From WOZL01 sp041678645 (GTDB lineage Bacteria; Patescibacteriota; Dojkabacteria; SC72): a stretch of 6,676 bases of DNA. The stretch covers positions 1 through 6,676 of the forward strand of contig JBAYNT010000030.1 of assembly GCA_041678645.1 (NCBI GenBank), given 5' to 3'. Shown one piece after another: positions 5,602-6,676 of the stretch. Within the stretch, counting starts at the first letter, position 1; the number at the start of each line of letters is the position of its first letter. The translations under genes were made by a program, and so were the position numbers. The notes beneath the pieces are model-generated. The model saw only the letters and a program-made list of their open reading frames with translations. It was not told the origin of the DNA and searched no databases.

Positions 5602-6132
5602 ATGTATAAGAGAGTTGCTATTAAAAAACTAGGAAGAAAAAGATCACATAGGTTATCCTTGATTCAGAATCAGATAAGAACCCTATTCACCAATGGAGTA
5701 TTAAACACTACTACTCAAAAAGCTAAGGTGATAAAAGGTGCAGCCCAATCTCTTCTTTCAGAGATGAGCAAAAAAGATATTACTTTAGAGGACACGAGGA
5801 AATTTCATAGAATCTTGGGAAGTAAAAAACTAGTGGAAAAAGCAACTAAGTATGCCAAGAATGAGGATCATGGTGTAAGAGTTAGGAAAACAGGATTTAG
5901 GGCAGGAGATAATGCAGAACAGTCAAGGCTCGAGTTAATAGGTTTTGAGAGAAGTAAGAAAAAGGTTGGTAGCAAAGAGAAAGAGCCGAAAGAGGATATA
6001 AAGAAATCAGAGATTGGTAGAAAAGCAAATAAAAATATCGATGAGAGAAAGATTAAAAAGATTGCAGGTGGGAAATCGACTAAAAGCGAGGGTAAGGCAA
6101 CTCAGATAGTTAGAACTAGAGCTGGATTATAA
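5602..6132 (+). CDS. rplQ: 50S ribosomal protein L17 with lysine-rich C-terminal extension
   Basis: L17 lies near the peptide exit tunnel on the large subunit. Residues 1 to about 116 make the family domain: KKLGRKRSHRLSLIQNQIR (8-26), the T-T-xx-KAK stretch at 36-42, and GFRAGDNAEQSRLELIGFE (98-116). Typical bacterial L17 ends there at 115-130 residues; this one runs to 176. The extra 60 residues are rich in Lys, Glu, Ser and Arg (KKVGSKEKEPKEDIKK and so on), look disordered, and end in the distinct ATQIVRTRAGL. The extension stays in frame in ordinary codons, so it is probably real. The gap from rpoA is 4 nt. A weak GGAAG at 5588-5592 lies 9 nt from the ATG. Confidence 0.95.
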   Translation: MYKRVAIKKLGRKRSHRLSLIQNQIRTLFTNGVLNTTTQKAKVIKGAAQSLLSEMSKKDITLEDTRKFHRILGSKKLVEKATKYAKNEDHGVRVRKTGFRAGDNAEQSRLELIGFERSKKKVGSKEKEPKEDIKKSEIGRKANKNIDERKIKKIAGGKSTKSEGKATQIVRTRAGL

Positions 6133-6149
6133 TTTTTATTATTTACAAA

Positions 6150-6584
6150 ATGGAGTACAAAACAGGTTGGACAAAAAAAGAAGATATTGAAAGAGTATGG
6201 CAGGTTGTAGATGTAAAAGATCAGATTCTTGGGAGAGCTGCTACTCAGATAGCCTCTTTGTTAATAGGTAAAGGTAAACCAGAGATAGTTCCTAATTTAG
6301 ATTGTGGAGATTTTGTAATAGTGCTTAATAGTGATGATATAAAACTAACAAGAGGTAAGGAAAAGAAGAAATTTTATAGACATCACACAGGTTATCCTGG
6401 AGGTCTAAAGGAGATAAGGTTTGATGAACAACTTAAGAAGGATTCTAGACAGACTATCATCTTAGCAGTAAAGAATATGTTACCTAAAAACAAACTTAGA
6501 GATGGAAGAATGAGTAGATTGTTTGTATATAGGGGACCCGAGCATAAGCACGAAGCTCAGAAGCCGGAAATCTGGAATTTCTAA
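6150..6584 (+). CDS. rplM: 50S ribosomal protein L13
   Basis: L13 is an early-assembling 23S rRNA-binding protein. The 144 residues match the bacterial family from end to end: W17-QVVD, ILGRAATQIASLLIGKGKP (26-44), GDFVIVLNSDDIKLT (53-67), YRHHTGYPGGLKE (76-88), AVKNMLPKNKLRDGRM (106-121) and the ending VYRGPEHKHEAQKPEIWNF. The start at 6150 follows rplQ by 17 nt through a TTTTTATTATTTACAAA spacer without a Shine-Dalgarno. The last ~18 codons, from about base 6531, are noticeably richer in GC (CCC, CAC, CCG, ATC, TTC) than the rest of the gene. rplM and rpsI form the usual pair. Confidence 0.97.
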   Translation: MEYKTGWTKKEDIERVWQVVDVKDQILGRAATQIASLLIGKGKPEIVPNLDCGDFVIVLNSDDIKLTRGKEKKKFYRHHTGYPGGLKEIRFDEQLKKDSRQTIILAVKNMLPKNKLRDGRMSRLFVYRGPEHKHEAQKPEIWNF

Positions 6585-6587
6585 TCG

Positions 6588-6594
6588 AAGGGAG
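6588..6594 (+). promoter_or_regulatory. Shine-Dalgarno sequence before rpsI, favouring an ATA start
   Basis: AAGGGAG at 6588-6594 is the only clear Shine-Dalgarno-like sequence before any gene here. Its last base is 8 nt from the in-frame ATA at 6603 (ideal spacing) but 17 nt from the first ATG at 6612 (too far). The ATA codon also aligns with the usual S9 initiator (x-Ala-Lys-Met-Gln-Tyr), so the site points to ATA rather than ATG as the ancestral or real start. Confidence 0.6.
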
Positions 6595-6611
6595 ATAACG
6601 AAATAGCTAAA

Positions 6612-6676
6612 ATGCAATACTGCGGAACAGGCAGAAGAAAATCGTCCGTTGCCAGAGTAAGACTTGTCCCCGGCAA
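6612..6676 (+). CDS. rpsI: 30S ribosomal protein S9, N-terminal part (partial)
   Basis: S9 is in the 30S head, and its C-terminal tail reaches the P-site tRNA; that part lies beyond the window. The visible residues from the ATG read MQYCGTGRRKSSVARVRLVPG, the family's diagnostic beginning (GTGRRKSSVARVRL). The coordinates use the first standard start codon. The frame is open back to the rplM stop at 6582-6584, and the preceding codons are ATA-GCT-AAA, giving the expected 'M'AK beginning if ATA at 6603 initiates; there is no ATG, GTG or TTG in 6585-6611. The coding part is about 51% GC by hand count, well above its neighbours. It follows rplM in the standard rplM-rpsI pair. Confidence 0.93.
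   Translation, partial: MQYCGTGRRKSSVARVRLVPG

Overview
This window is a stretch of the bacterial spc-alpha ribosomal protein cluster, all on the + strand. Every gene but one is a recognisable component of translation, transcription, secretion or nucleotide metabolism. The order is 3' end of rplO, secY, adk, a half-size MFS-like membrane protein gene, a 163-nt gap with a promoter, then infA, rpmJ, rpsM, rpsK, rpsD, rpoA, rplQ, rplM and the 5' end of rpsI. The low GC content (mid-to-upper 30s percent by eye), tight packing, near absence of Shine-Dalgarno sequences, a lysine-rich extension on L17, a divergent adenylate kinase and the rpsK-rpsD-rpoA-rplQ-rplM-rpsI run together suggest a Candidate Phyla Radiation (Patescibacteria) genome. 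This is an inference from gene order and protein character, not a phylogenetic result. The standard code fits: no gene needs an in-frame TGA, which argues against the UGA=Gly lineages. Stops are 11 TAA, 1 TAG and no TGA.

Region 1-2658 is the distal part of the spc-like operon. SecY forms the translocation channel. Adk equilibrates adenine nucleotides but has lost the usual D-G-F-P stretch. The third gene encodes six predicted membrane segments with one MFS motif A, and it sits where map (methionine aminopeptidase) is commonly found. The 2659-2821 gap holds an imperfect stem-loop, then a strong sigma70-type promoter (TTGAAT, 17-bp spacer, extended -10 TGA-TATAAT), then a perfect 18-bp palindrome covering about +4 to +21 of the predicted transcript. 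This is the clearest regulatory structure in the window.

Region 2822-6584 is the alpha-like operon: IF-1, L36, S13, S11, S4, RNA polymerase alpha, L17 and L13, with gaps of 2-20 nt. Most starts follow short AT-rich spacers with no Shine-Dalgarno sequence.

The last ~146 bases differ. GC rises from about 34% in the preceding 150 nt to about 48% (hand counts), a good Shine-Dalgarno sequence appears, and the S9 N-terminus looks like Firmicutes S9. By family alignment and RBS spacing the natural S9 start falls on an ATA codon. This could be a real local transfer, a composition effect or an assembly join, and deserves checking. There is no sign of mobile elements, CRISPR, tRNA or rRNA, and no gene-free stretch over 300 bases.
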